DNA of 64,000 bases from assembly GCF_050948175.1 (NCBI RefSeq), contig NW_027490098.1:1674001-1738000 (forward strand). Direction: 5' to 3'. The position numbers and the translations under genes are program-made. Below the pieces are notes generated by a model that was not told the origin of the DNA, ran no database searches, and worked only from the letters and a program-made list of their open reading frames with translations. The DNA comes from Xylocopa sonorina (taxonomy: Eukaryota > Arthropoda > Insecta > Hymenoptera > Apidae). Positions 37,040 to 51,700 of this stretch are shown piece after piece. Within the stretch, counting starts at the first letter, position 1; each line of letters begins with the position of its first letter.

Positions 37040-40000
37040 ATAACACTTCGCAAATCATATTATATCTTACGATGAAACATAGAAATGAGATGCGATATCG
37101 CGTTTTAAGAATCATAAGAACTCCATTGCTACGATACGTAGACATCTGCAAACGCTATTTCCATGCAAGGAAGTGTCGCATTTACATTCATTTGAAGTGT
37201 AGACGAGGAATATATAACACTTCGCATATCATATTACATCTTACCATGAAACATAAATATGAGATGCGATATCCCGTCTTAAAAAGCATTAGAACTCTAT
37301 TGCTACGATACGTAGACATCTGCAAACGCTATTTCTTTGCAAGGAAGTGTCGCATTTACATTCATTTGAAGTGTAGACGAGGAATACATGACAATTCGCA
37401 AATCATATTATATCTTACCATGAAACATAGAAATGAGATGCGATATCGCGTTTTAAGAATCATAAGATATCCATTGCTACGATACGTAGACATCTGCAAA
37501 CGCTATTTCCATGCAAGGAAGTGTCGCATTTACATTCATCTGAAGTGTAGACGAGGAATACATAACACTTCGCAAATCATATTATATCTTACCATGAAAC
37601 ATAGAAATGAGATGCGATATCGCGTTTTAAGAAGCATTAGAAATCTATTGCTACGATAACTAGACATCTGCAAACGCTATTTCCTTGCGAGGAAGTGTCG
37701 CATTTACATTCATTTGAAGTCTAGACGAGGAATACATGACACTTCGCAAATCATATTATATCTTACCATGAAACATAGAAATGAGATGCGATATCGCGTT
37801 TTAAGAATCATAAGAACTCTATTGCTACGATACGTAGACATCTGCAAACGCTATTTCTTTGCAAGGAAGTGTCGCATTTACATTCATTTGAAGTGTAGAC
37901 GAGGAATACATGACACTTCGCAAATCATATTATATCTTACCATGAAACATAGAAATGAGATGCGATATCGCGTTTTAAGAAGCATTAGAAATCTATTGCT
38001 ACGATACGTAGACATCTGCAAACGCTATTTCCTTGCGAGGAAGTGTCGCATTTACATTCATTTGAAGTGTAGACGAGGAATACATGACACTTCGCAAATC
38101 ATATTATATCTTATCATGAAACATAGAAATGAGATGCGATATCGCGTTTTAAGGATCATAAGAACTCTATTGCTACGATACGTAGACATCTGCAAACGCT
38201 ATTTCCTTGCAAGGAAGTGTCGCATTTACGTTCATTTGAATCGTAGACGAGGAATACATAACACTTCGCAGTGAATATTATATCTTACCATGAAACATAG
38301 AAATGAGATGCGATATCGCGTTTTAAGAAGCATTAGAACTCTATTGCTACGATAGGTAGACATCTGCAAACGCTATTTCATTGCAAGGAAGTGTCGCATT
38401 TACATTCATTTGAATCGTAGACGAGGAATGCATAACACTTCGCAAATCATATTATATCATGCCATGAAACATAGAAATGAGCTGCGATATCGCGTTTTAA
38501 GAAGCATTAGAAATCTATTGCTACGATACGTAGACATCTGCAAACGCTATTTCCTTGCGAGGAAGTGTCGCATTTACATTCATTTGAAGTGTAGACGAGG
38601 AATACATGACACTTCGCAAATCATATTATATCTTATCATGAAACATAGAAATGAGATGCGATATCGCGTTTTAAGGATCATAAGAACTCTATTGCTACGA
38701 TACGTAGACATCTGCAAACGCTATTTCCTTGCAAGGAAGTGTCGCATTTACGTTCATTTGAATCGTAGACGAGGAATACATAACACTTCGCAGTGAATAT
38801 TATATCTTACCATGAAACATAGAAATGAGATGCGATATCGCGTTTTAAGAAGCATTAGAACTCTATCGCTACGATACCTAGACATCTGCAGACGCTATTT
38901 CCTAGCAAGGAAGTGTTGCATTTACATTCATTTGAAGTGTAGGCGAGGAATACATGACACTTCTCAAATCATATTATATCTTATCATGAAACATAGAAAT
39001 GAGATGCGATATCGCGTTTTAAGAAGCATAAGAAATCTTTTGCTACGATACGTAGACATCTGCAAACGCTATTTCCTTGCTAGGAAGTGTCGCAATTACA
39101 TTCATTTGAAGTGTAGACGAGGAATACATAACACTTCGCAAATCATATTGTATCTTACGATGAAACATAGAAATGAGATGCGATATCGCGTTTTAAGAAT
39201 CATAAGAACTGCATTGCTACGATACGTAGACATCTGCAAACGCTATTTCCATGCAAGGAAGTGTCGCATTTACATTCATTTGAAGTGTAGACGAGGAATA
39301 CATAACACTTCGCAAATCATATAATATCTTACCATGAAACATAGAAAAGAGATGCGATATCGCGTTTTAAGAAGCATTAGAAATCTATTGCTACGATACG
39401 TAGACATCTGCAAACGCTATTTCCTTGCTAGGAAGTGTCGCAATTACATTCATTTGAAGTGTAGACGAGGAATACATAACACTTCGCTAAACATAATATA
39501 TCTTACGATGAAACATAGAAATGAGATGCGATATCGCGTTTTAAGAATCATAAGAACTCTAATGTTACGATACGTAGACATCTGCAAACGCTATTTCCTT
39601 GCAAGGAAGTGTCGCATTTACGTTCATTTGAATCGTAGACGAGGAATACATAACACTTCGCAGTGAATATTATATCTTACCATGAAACATAGAAATGAGA
39701 TGCGATATCGCGTTTTAAGAAGCATTAGAACTCTATTGCTACGATAGGTAGATATCTGCAAACGCTATTTCATTGCAAGGAAGTGTCGCATTTACATTCA
39801 TTTGAATCGTAGACGAGGAATGCATAACACTTCGCAAATCATATTATATCATGCCATGAAACATAGAAATGAGCTGCGATATCGCGTTTTAAGAATCATA
39901 AGAACTCCATTGCTACGATACGTAGACATCTACAAACGCTATTTCCATGCAAGGAAGTGTCACATTTACATTCATTTGAAGTGTAGACGAGGAATACATA

Positions 40001-40740
40001 ACACTTCGCAAATCATATTATATCTTACCATGAAACATAGAAATGAGATGCGATATCGCGTTTTAAGAATCATAAGAACTCCATTGCTACGATACGTAGA
40101 CATCTGCAAACTCTATTTCCATGCAAGGAAGTGTCGCAATTACATTCATTTGAAGTGTAGACGAGGAATACATAACACTTCGCAAATCATATTATATCTT
40201 ACGATGAAACATAGAAATGAGATGCGATATCGCGTTTTAAGAATCATAAGAACTCCATTGCTACGATACGTAGACATCTGCAAACGCTATTTCCATGCAA
40301 GGAAGTGTCGCATTTACATTCATTTGAAGTGTAGACGAGGAATATATAACACTTCGCATATCATATTACATCTTACCATGAAACATAAATATGAGATGCG
40401 ATATCGGGTCTTAAGAAGCATTAGAACTCTATTGCTACGATACGTAGACATCTGCAAACGCTATTTCTTTGCAAGGAAGTGTCGCATTTACATTCATTTG
40501 AAGTGTAGACGAGGAATACATGACAATTCGCAAATCATATTATATCTTACCATGAAACATAGAAATGAGATGCGATATCGCGTTTTAAGAATCATAAGAT
40601 ATCCATTGCTACGATACGTAGACATCTGCAAACGCTATTTCCATGCAAGGAAGTGTCGCATTTACATTCATTTGAAGTGTAGACGAGGAATACATAACAC
40701 TTCGCAAATCATATTATATCTTACCATGAAACATAGAAAT
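37040..40740 (+). repeat. multi-monomer block duplicated at an offset of 3132 bp (18 monomers)
   Basis: A three-monomer stretch with private variants (AGGAATATATAACACTTCGC, CATAAATATGAG, CATGACAATTCGC, AAGATATCCATTGC) lies at about 37040-37610 and again at 40170-40740. AGACGAGGAATATATAAC starts at 37201 and 40333; GGAATACATGACAATTCGC starts at 37381 and 40513. Part of it occurs a third time near 43297, 16 monomers further on. The DNA between copies is ordinary array. Confidence 0.82.
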
Positions 40741-43700
40741 GAGATGCGATATCGCGTTTTAAGAATCATAAGAACTCTATTGCTACGATACGTAGACATC
40801 TGCAAACGCTATTTCTTTGCAAGGAAGTGTCGCATTTACATTCATTTGAAGTGTAGACGAGGAATACATGACACTTCGCAAATCATATTATATCTTACCA
40901 TGAAACATAGAAATGAGATGCGATATCGCGTTTTAAGAAGCATTAGAAATCTATTGCTACGATACGTAGACATCTGCAAACGCTATTTCCTTGCGAGGAA
41001 GTGTCGCATTTACATTCATTTGAAGTGTAGACGAGGAATACATGACACTTCGCAAATCATATTATATCATATCATGAAACATAGAAATGAGATGCGATAT
41101 CGCGTTTTAAGAATCATAAGAACTCTATTGCTACGATACGTACACATCTGCAAACGCTATTTCCTTGCTAGGAAGTGTCGCACTTACATTCATTTGAAGT
41201 GTAGACGAGGAATACATAACACTTCGCAAATCATATTGTATCTTACGATGAAACATAGAAATGAGATGCGATATCGCGTTTTAAGAATCATAAGAACTGC
41301 ATTGCTACGATACGTAGACATCTGCAAACGCTATTTCCATGCAAGGAAGTGTCGCATTTACATTCATTTGAAGTGTAGACGAGGAATACATAACACATCG
41401 CAAATCATATAATATCTTACCATGAAACATAGAAATGAGATGCGATATCGCGTTTTAAGAATCATAAGAACTCTATTGCTACGATACGTAGACATCTGCA
41501 AACGCTATTTCTTTGCAAGGAAGTGTCGCATTTACATTCATTTGAAGTGTAGACGAGGAATACATGACACTTCGCAAATCATATTATATCTTACCATGAA
41601 ACATAGAAATGAGATGCGATATCGCGTTTTAAGAATCATAAGAACTCCATTGCTACGATACGTAGACATCTGCAAACGCTATTTCCATGCAAGGAAGTGT
41701 CGCATTTACATTCATTTGAATCGTAGACGAGGAATGCATAACACTTCGCAAATCATATTATATCTTACCATGAAACATAGAAATGAGATGCGATATCGCG
41801 TTTTAAGAAGCATTAGAACTCTATTGCTACGGTAGGTAGACATCTGCAAACGCTATTTCCATGCAAGGAAGTGTCGCATTTACATTCATTTGAAGTGTAG
41901 ACGAGGAATACATAACACTTCGCAAATCATATTATATCTTACCATGAAACATAGAAATGAGATGCGATATCGCGTTTTAAAAATCATAAGAACTCCATTG
42001 CTACGATACGTAGACATCTGCAAACGCTATTTCTTTGCAAGGAAGTGTCGCATTTACATTCATTTGAAGTGTAGACGAGGAATATATAACACTTCGCATA
42101 TCATATTACATCTTACCATGAAACATAGATATGAGATGCGATATCGCGTTTTAAGAATCATAAGAACTCTAATGTTACGATACGTAGACATCTGCAAACG
42201 CTATTTCCTTGCAAGGAAGTGTCGCATTTACGTTCATTTGAATCGTAGACGAGGAATACATAACGCTTCGCAATGAATATTATATCTTACCATGAAACAT
42301 AGAAATGAGATGCGATATCGCGTTTTAAGAAGCATTAGAACTCTATTGCTACGATAGGTAGACATCTGCAAACGCTATATCCTTGCAAGGAAGTGTCGCA
42401 TTTACATTCATTTGAATCGTAGACGAGGAATGCATAACACATCGCAAATCATATTATATCTTGCCATGAAACATAGAAATGAGCTGCGATATCGCGTTTT
42501 AAGAAGCATTAGAAATCTATTGCTACGATACGTAGACATCTGCAAACGCTATTTCTTTGCAAGGAAGTGTCGCATTTCCATTCATTTGAAGTGTAGACGA
42601 GGAATACATAACACTTCGCAAATCATATTATATCTTACCATGAAACATAGATATGAGATGCAATATCTCGTTTTAAGAAGCATTTGAACTCTAATGCTAC
42701 GGTACCTAGACATCTGCAGACGCTATTTCCTAGCAAGGAAGTGTCGCATTTACATTCATTTGAAGTGTAGACGAGGAATACATGACACTTCGCAAATCAT
42801 ATTATATCTTACCATGAAACATAGAAATGAGATGCGATATCGCGTTTTAAGAATCATAAGAACTCCATTGCTACGATACGTAGACATCTGCAAACGCTAT
42901 TTCCATGCAAGGAAGTGTCGCATTTACATTCATTTGAATCGTAGACGAGGAATGCATAACACTTCGCAAATCATATTATATCTTACCATGAAACATAGAA
43001 ATGAGATGCGATATCGCGTTTTAAGAAGCATTAGAACTCTATTGCTACGGTAGGTAGACATCTGCAAACGCTATTTCCATGCAAGGAAGTGTCGCATTTA
43101 CATTCATTTGAAGTGTAGACGAGGAATACATAACACTTCGCAAATCATATTATATCTTACCATGAAACATAGAAATGAGATGCGATATCGCGTTTTAAAA
43201 ATCATAAGAACTCCATTGCTACGATACGTAGACATCTGCAAACGCTATTTCTTTGCAAGGAAGTGTCGCATTTACATTCATTTGAAGTGTAGACGAGGAA
43301 TACATGACAATTCGCAAATCATATTATATCTTACCATGAAACATAGAAATGAGATGCGATATCGCGTTTTAAGAATCATAAGATATCCATTGCTACGATA
43401 CGTAGACATCAGCAAACGCTATTTCCTTGCAAGGATGTGTCGCATTTACATTCATTTGAAGTGTAGACGAGGAATATATAACGCTTCGCATATCATATTA
43501 CATCTTACCATGAAACAGAGATATGAGATGCGATATCGCGTTTTAAGAATCATAAGAACTCTAATGTTACGATACGTAGACATCTGCAAACGCTATTTCC
43601 TTGCAAGGAAGTGTCGCATTTACGTTCATTTGAATCGTAGACGAGGAATACATAACACTTCGCAGTGAATATTATATCTTACCATGAAACATAGAAATGA

Positions 43701-44899
43701 GATGCGATATCGCGTTTTAAGAAGCATTAGAACTCTATTGCTACGATAGGTAGACATCTGCAAACGCTATTTCATTGCAAGGAAGTGTCGCATTTACATT
43801 CATTTGAAGTGTAGACGAGGAATATATAACACTTCGCATATCATATTACATCTCACCATGAAACATAAATATGAGATGCGATATCGCGTCTTAAGAAGCA
43901 TTAGAAATCTATTGCTACGATACGTAGACATCTGCAAACGCTATTTCCTTGCGAGGAAGTGTCGCATTTACATTCATTTGAAGTGTAGACGAGGAATACA
44001 TGACACTTCGCAAATCATATTATATCTTATCATGAAACATAGAAATGAGATGCGATATCGCGTTTTAAGAATCATAAGAACTCTATTGCTACGAAACGTA
44101 GACATCTGCAAACGCTATTTCCTTGCTAGGAAGTGTCGCAATTACATTCATTTGAAGTGTAGACGAGGAATACATAACACTTCGCAAATCATATTGTATC
44201 TTACGATGAAACATAGAAATGAGATGCGATATCGCGTTTTAAGAATCATAAGAACTGCATTGCTACGATACGTAGACATCTGCAAACGCTATTTCCATGC
44301 AAGGAAGTGTCGCATTTACATTCATTTGAAGTGTAGACGAGGAATACATAACACATCGCAAATCATATAATATCTTACCATGAAACATAGAAAAGAGATG
44401 CGCTATCGCGTTTTAAGAAGAATCAGAAATCTATTAATACGATACGTAGACATCTGCAAACGCTATTTCCATGCAAGGAAGTGTCGCATTTACATTCATT
44501 TGAAGTGTAGACGAGGAATACATAACACATCGCAAATCATATAATATCTTACCATGAAACATAGAAAAGAGATGCGATATCGCGTTTTAAGAAGCATCAG
44601 AAATCTATTAATACGATACGTAGACATCTGCAAACGCTATTTCCTTGCTAGGAAGAGTCGCAATTACATTCATTTGAAGTGTAGACGAGGAATACATAAC
44701 ACTTCGCAATGAATATTATATCTTACCATGAAACATAGATATGAGATGCAATATCTCGTTTTAAGAAGCACTTGAACTCTATTGCTTCGATACGTAGACA
44801 TCTGCAAACGCTATTTCCATGCAAGGAAGTGTCGCATTTACATTCATTTGAAGTGTAGACGAGGAATACATATCACTTCGCAAATCATATAATATCTCA

Positions 44900-47800
44900 C
44901 CATGAAACATAGAAATGAGATGCGATATCGCGTTTTAAGAAGCATTAGAACTCTATTGCTACGATACGTAGACATCTGCAAACGCTATTTCTTTGCAAGG
45001 AAGTGTCGCATTTACAATCATTTGAAGTGTAGACGAGGAATACATGACACTTCGCAAATCATATTATATCTTACCATGAAACATAGAAATGAGATGCGAT
45101 ATCGCGTTTTAAGAAGCATTAGAAATCTATTGCTACGATACGTAGACATCTGCAAACGCTATTTGCTAGCGAGGAAGTGTCGCATTTACATTCATTTGAA
45201 GTTTAGACGAGGAATACGTAACACTTCGCAAATCATATTATATCTTACCATGAAACATAGAAATGAGATGCGATATCGCGTTTTAAGAAGCATTAGAAAT
45301 CTATTGCTACGATACGTAGACATCTGCAAACGCTATTTCCTAGCGAGGAAGTGTCGCATTTCCATTCATTTGAAGTGTAGACGAGGAATACATAACACTT
45401 CGCAAATCATATTATATCTTACCATGAAACATAGATGTGAGATGCAATATCTCGTTTTAAGAAGCATTTGAACTCTATTGCTACGGTACCTAGACATCTG
45501 CAGACGCTATTTCCTAGCGAGGAAGTGTCGCATTTCCATTCATTTGAAGTGTAGACGAGGAATACATAACACTTCGCAAATCATATTATATCTTACCATG
45601 AAACATAGATGTGAGACGCAATATCTCGTTTTATGAAGCATTTGAACTCTATTGCTACGGTACCTAGACATCTGCAGACGCTATTTCCTAGCAAGGAAGT
45701 GTCGCATTTACATTCATTTGAAGTGTAGACGAGGAATACATGACACTTCGCAAATCATATTATATCTTACCATGAAACATAGAAATGAGATGCGATATCG
45801 CGTTTTAAGAATCATAAGAACTCCATTGCTACGATACGTAGACATCTGCAAACGCTATTTCCATGCAAGGAAGTGTCGCATTTACATTCATTTGAAGTGT
45901 AGACGAGGAATACATAACACTTCGCAAATCATATAATATCTTACCATGAAACATAGAAATGAGATGCGATATCGCGTTTTAAGAAGCATTAGAACTCTAT
46001 CGCTACGATACCTAGACATCTGCAGACGCTATTTCCTAGCAAGGAAGTGTCGCATTTACATTCATTTGAAGTGTAGGCGAGGAATACATGACACTTCTCA
46101 AATCATATTATATCTTATCATGAAACATAGAAATGTGGTGCGATATCGCGTTTTAAGAAGCATTAGAAATCTTTTGTTACGATACGTAGACATCTGCAAA
46201 CGCTATTTCCTTGCTAGGAAGTGTCGCAATTACATTCATTTGAAGTGTAGACGAGGAATACATAACACTTCGCAAATCATATTATATCTTACGATGAAAC
46301 ATAGAAATGAGATGCGATATCGCGTTTTAAGAATCATAAGAACTGCATTGCTACGATACGTAGACATCTGCAAACGCTATTTCCATGCAAGGAAGTGTCG
46401 CATTTACATTCGTTTGAAGTGTAGACGAGGAATACATAACACATCGCAAATCATATAATATCTTACCATGAAACATAGAAAAGAGATGCGATATCGCGTT
46501 TTAAGAAGCATCAGAAATCTATTAATACGATTCGTAGACATCTGCAAACGCTATTTCCATGCAAGGAAGTGTCGCATTTACGTTCATTTGAAGTGTAGAC
46601 GAGGAATACATAACACATCGCAAATCATATAATATCTTACCATGAAACATAGAAAAGAGATGCGATATCGCGTTTTAAGAAGCATCAGAAATCTATTAAT
46701 ACGATACGTAGACATCTGCAAACGCTATTTCCTTGCTAGGAAGAGTCGCATTTACATTCATATGAAGTGTAGACGAGGAATACATATCACTTCGCAAATC
46801 ATATAATATCTCACCATGAAACATAGAAATGAGATGCGATATCGCGTTTTAAGAAGCATTAGAACTCTATTGCTACGATACGTAGACATCTGCAAACGCT
46901 ATTTCTTTGCAAGGAAGTGTCGCATTTACATTCATTTGAAGTGTAGACGAGGAATACATGACACTTCGCAAATCATATTATATCTTACCATGAAACATAG
47001 AAATGAGATGCGATATCGCGTTTTAAGAAGCATTAGAAATCTATTGCTACGATACGTAGACATCTGCAAACGCTATTTGCTAGCGAGGAAGTGTCGCATT
47101 TACATTCATTTGAAGTTTAGACGAGGAATACGTAACACTTCGCAAATCATATTATATCTTACCATGAAACATAGAAATGAGATGCGATATCGCGTTTTAA
47201 GAAGCATTAGAAATCTATTGCTACGATACGTAGACATCTGCAAACGCTATTTCCTAGCGAGGAAGTGTCGCATTTCCATTCATTTGAAGTGTAGACGAGG
47301 AATACATAACACTTCGCAAATCATATTATATCTTACCATGAAACATAGATGTGAGATGCAATATCTCGTTTTAAGAAGCATTTGAACTCTATTGCTACGG
47401 TACCTAGACATCTGCAGACGCTATTTCCTAGCAAGGAAGTGTCGCATTTACTTTCATTTGAAGTGTAGACGAGGAATACATGACACTTCGCAAATCATAT
47501 TATATCTTACCATGAAACATAGAAATGAGATGCGATATCGCGTTTTAAGAATCATAAGAACTCCATTGCTACGATACGTAGACATCTGCAAACGCTATTT
47601 CCATGCAAGGAAGTGTCGCATTTACATTCATTTGAAGTGTAGACGAGGAATACATAACACTTCGCAAATCATATAATATCTTACCATGAAACATAGAAAT
47701 GAGATGCGATATCGCGTTTTAAGAAGCATTAGAACTCTATCGCTACGATACCTAGACATCTGCAGACGCTATTTCCTAGCAAGGAAGTGTCGCATTTACA

Positions 47801-48090
47801 TTCATTTGAAGTGTAGGCGAGGAATACATGACACTTCTCAAATCATATTATATCTTATCATGAAACATAGAAATGTGGTGCGATATCGCGTTTTAAGAAG
47901 CATTAGAAATCTTTTGCTACGATACGTAGACATCTGCAAACGCTATTTCCTTGCTAGGAAGTGTCGCAATTACATTCATTTGAAGTGTAGACGAGGAATA
48001 CATAACACTTCGCAAATCATATTATATCTTGCCATGAAACATAGAAATGAGATGCGATATCGCGTTTTAAGAATCATAAGAACTCTATTG
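44900..48090 (+). repeat. 10/11-monomer (1740/1914-bp) higher-order duplication
   Basis: The block starting at 44902 recurs at 46816, an offset of 1914. The part starting at 45652 recurs at 47392, an offset of 1740. The one-monomer difference is explained by two nearly identical neighbouring monomers at about 45424-45650 (both with CATAGATGTGAGA and TTCCTAGCGAGG) where the second copy has one. Shared rare variants include TATTTGCTAGCGAGGAAG and GAAATGTGGTGCGATATC. Confidence 0.88.
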
Positions 48091-48779
48091 CTACGATAGG
48101 TAGACATCTGCAAACGCTATTTCCTTGCAAGGAAGTGTCGCATTTACATTCATTTGAATCGTAGACGAGGAATGCATAACACTTCGCAAATCATATTATA
48201 TCTTGCCATGAAACATACAAATGAGATGCGATATCGCGTTTTAAGAAGCATTAGAACTCTATTGCTACGATAGGTAGACATCTGCAAACGCTATTTCCTT
48301 GCAAGGAAGTGTCGCATTTACATTCATTTGAATCGTAGACGAGGAATGCATAACACTTCGCAAATCATATTATATCTTGCCATGAAACATAGAAATGAGA
48401 TGCGATATCGCGTTTTAAGAAGCATTAGAACTCTATTGCTACGATAGGTAGACATCTGCAAACGCTATTTCCTTGCAAGGAAGTGTCGCATTTACATTCA
48501 TTTGAATCGTAGACGAGGAATGCATAACACTTCGCAAATCATATTATATCTTACCATGAAACATAGAAATGAGATGCGATATCGCGTTTTAAGAATCATA
48601 AGAACTCTATTGCTACGATACGTAGATAACTGCAAACACTATTTCCTTGCAAGGAAGTGTCGCATTTAGATTCATTCGAAGTGTAGACGAGGAATACATA
48701 ACACTTCGCAATGAATATTATATCTTACCATGAAACATAGATATGAGATGCAATATCTCGTTTTAAGAAGCATTTGAAC

Positions 48780-51700
48780 TCTATTGCTTCGATACGTAGA
48801 CATCTGCAAACGCTATTTCCTTGCAAGGGAGTGTCGCATTTACATTCATTTGAAGTGTAGGCGAGGAATCCATGACACTTCGCAAATCATATTATATCTT
48901 ACCATGAAACATAGAAATGAGATGCGATATCGCGTTTTAAGAAGCATTAGAAATCTATTGCTACGATACGTAGACATCTGCAAACGCTAATTCCTAGCGA
49001 GGAAGTGTCGTATTTACATTCATTTGAAGTGTAGACGAGGAATACATAACACTTCGCAATGAATATTATATCTTACCATGAAACATAGATATGAGATGCA
49101 ATATCTCGTTTTAAGAAGCACTTGAACTCTATTGCTTCGATACGTAGACATCTGCAAACGCTATTTCCTTGCAAGGAAGTGTCGCATTTACATTCATTTG
49201 AAGTGTAGACGAGGAATACATAACACTTCGCAATGAATATTATATCTTACCATGAAACATAGATATGAGATGCAATATCTCGTTTTAAGAAGCATTTGAA
49301 CTCTATTGCTTCGATACGTAGACATCTGCAAACGCTATTTCCTTGCAAGGGAGTGTCGCATTTACATTCATTTGAAGTGTAGACGAGGAATCCATGACAC
49401 TTCGCAAATCATATTATATCTTACCATGAAACATAGAAATGAGATGCGATATCGCGTTTTAAGAAGCATTAGAAATCTATTGCTACGATACGTAGACATC
49501 TGCAAACGCTAATTCCTAGCGAGGAAGTGTCGTATTTACATTCATTTGAAGTGTAGACGAGGAATACATAACACTTCGCAATGAATATTATATCTTACCA
49601 TGAAACATAGATATGAGATGCAATATCTCGTTTTAAGAAGCACTTGAACTCTATTGCTTCGATACGTAGACATCTGCAAACGCTATTTCCTTGCAAGGAA
49701 GTGTCGCATTTACATTCATTTGAAGTGTAGACGAGGAATCCATATCACTTCGCAAATCATATTATATCTTACGATGAAACATAAAAATAAGATGCGATAT
49801 CGCGTTTTAAGAATCATAAGAACTCCATTGCTACGATACGTAGACATCTGCAAACGCTATTTCCAAGCAAGGAAGTGTCGCATTTCCATTCATTTCAAGT
49901 GTAGACGAGGAATACATAACACTTCGCGAATCATATTATATCTTACCATGAAACATAGATATGAGATGCAATATCTCGTTTTAAGATGCATTTGAACTCT
50001 ATTGCTACGGTACCTAGACATCTGCAGACGCTATTTCCTAGCAAGGAAGTGTCGCATTTACATTCATTTGAAGTGTAGACGAGGAATACATGACACTTTG
50101 CAAATCATATTATATCTTACCATGAAACATAGAAATGAGATGCGATATCGCGTTTTAAGAATCATAAGAACTCCATTGCTACGATACGTAGACATCTGCA
50201 AACGCTATTTCCATGCAAGGAAGTGTCGCATTTACATTCATTTGAAGTGTAGACGAGGAATACATGACACTTCGCAAATCATATTATATCTTACCATGAA
50301 ACATAGAAATGACATGCGATATCGCGTTTTAAGAAGCATTAGAACTCTATTGCTACGATACGTAGATAACTGCAAACTCTATTTCCTTGCAAGGAAGTGT
50401 CGCATTGACATTCATTTGAAGTGTAGACGAGGAATACATAACACTTCGCAATGAATATTATATCTTACCATGAAACATAGATACGAGATGCAATATCTCG
50501 TTTTAAGAAGCATTTGAACTCTATTGCTTCGATACGTAGACATCTGCAAACGCTATTTCCTTGCAAGGGAGTGTCGCATTTACATTCATTTGAAGTGTAG
50601 ACGAGGAATCCATGACACTTCGCAAATCATATTATATCTTACCATGAAACATAGAAATGAGATGCGATATCGCGTTTTAAGAAGCATTAGAAATCTATTG
50701 CTACGAAACGTAGACATCTGCAAACGCTATTTCCTAGCGAGGAAGTGTCGCATTTACATTCATTTGAAGTGTAGGCGAGGAATACATAACACTTCGCAAT
50801 GAATATTATATCTTACCATGAAACATAGATATGAGATGCAATATCTCGTTTTAAGAAGCACTTGAACTCTATTGCTTCGATACGTAGACATCTGCAAACG
50901 CTATTTCCTTGCAAGGAAGTGTCGCATTCACATTCATTTTAAGTGTAGACGAGGAATCCATATCACTTCGCAAATCATATTATATCTTACGATGAAACAT
51001 AGAAATGAGATGCGATATCGCGTTTTAAGAATCATAAGAACTCCATTGCTACGATACGTAGACATCTGCAAACGCTATTTCCATGCAAGGAAGAGTCGCA
51101 TTTCCATTCATTTCAAGTGTAGACGAGGAATACATAACACTTCGCAATGAATATTATATCTTACCATGAAACATAGATATGAGATGCAATATCTCGTTTT
51201 AAGAAGCACTTGAACTCTAATGCTTCGATACGTAGACATCTGCAAACGCTATTTCCATGCAAGGAAGTGTCGCATTTACATTCATTTGAAGTGTAGACGA
51301 GGAATACATATCACTTCGCAAATCATATAATATCTCACCATGAAACATAGAAATGAGATGCGATATCGCGTTTTAAGAAGCATTAGAAATCTATTGCTAC
51401 GATACGTAGACATCTGCAAACGCTATTTCCTAGCGAGGAAGTGTCGCATTTAGATTCATTTGAAGTGTAGACGAGGAATACATAACACTTCGCAAATCAT
51501 ATTATATCTTACCATCAAACATAGAAATGAGATGCGATATCGCGTTTTAAGAAGCATTAGAAATCTATTGCTACGATACGTAGACATCTGCAAACGCTAT
51601 TTCTTTGCAAGGAAGTGTCGCATTTACATCCATTTGAAGTGTAGACGAGGAATACATGACACTTCGCAAATCATATTATATCTTACCATGAAACATAGAA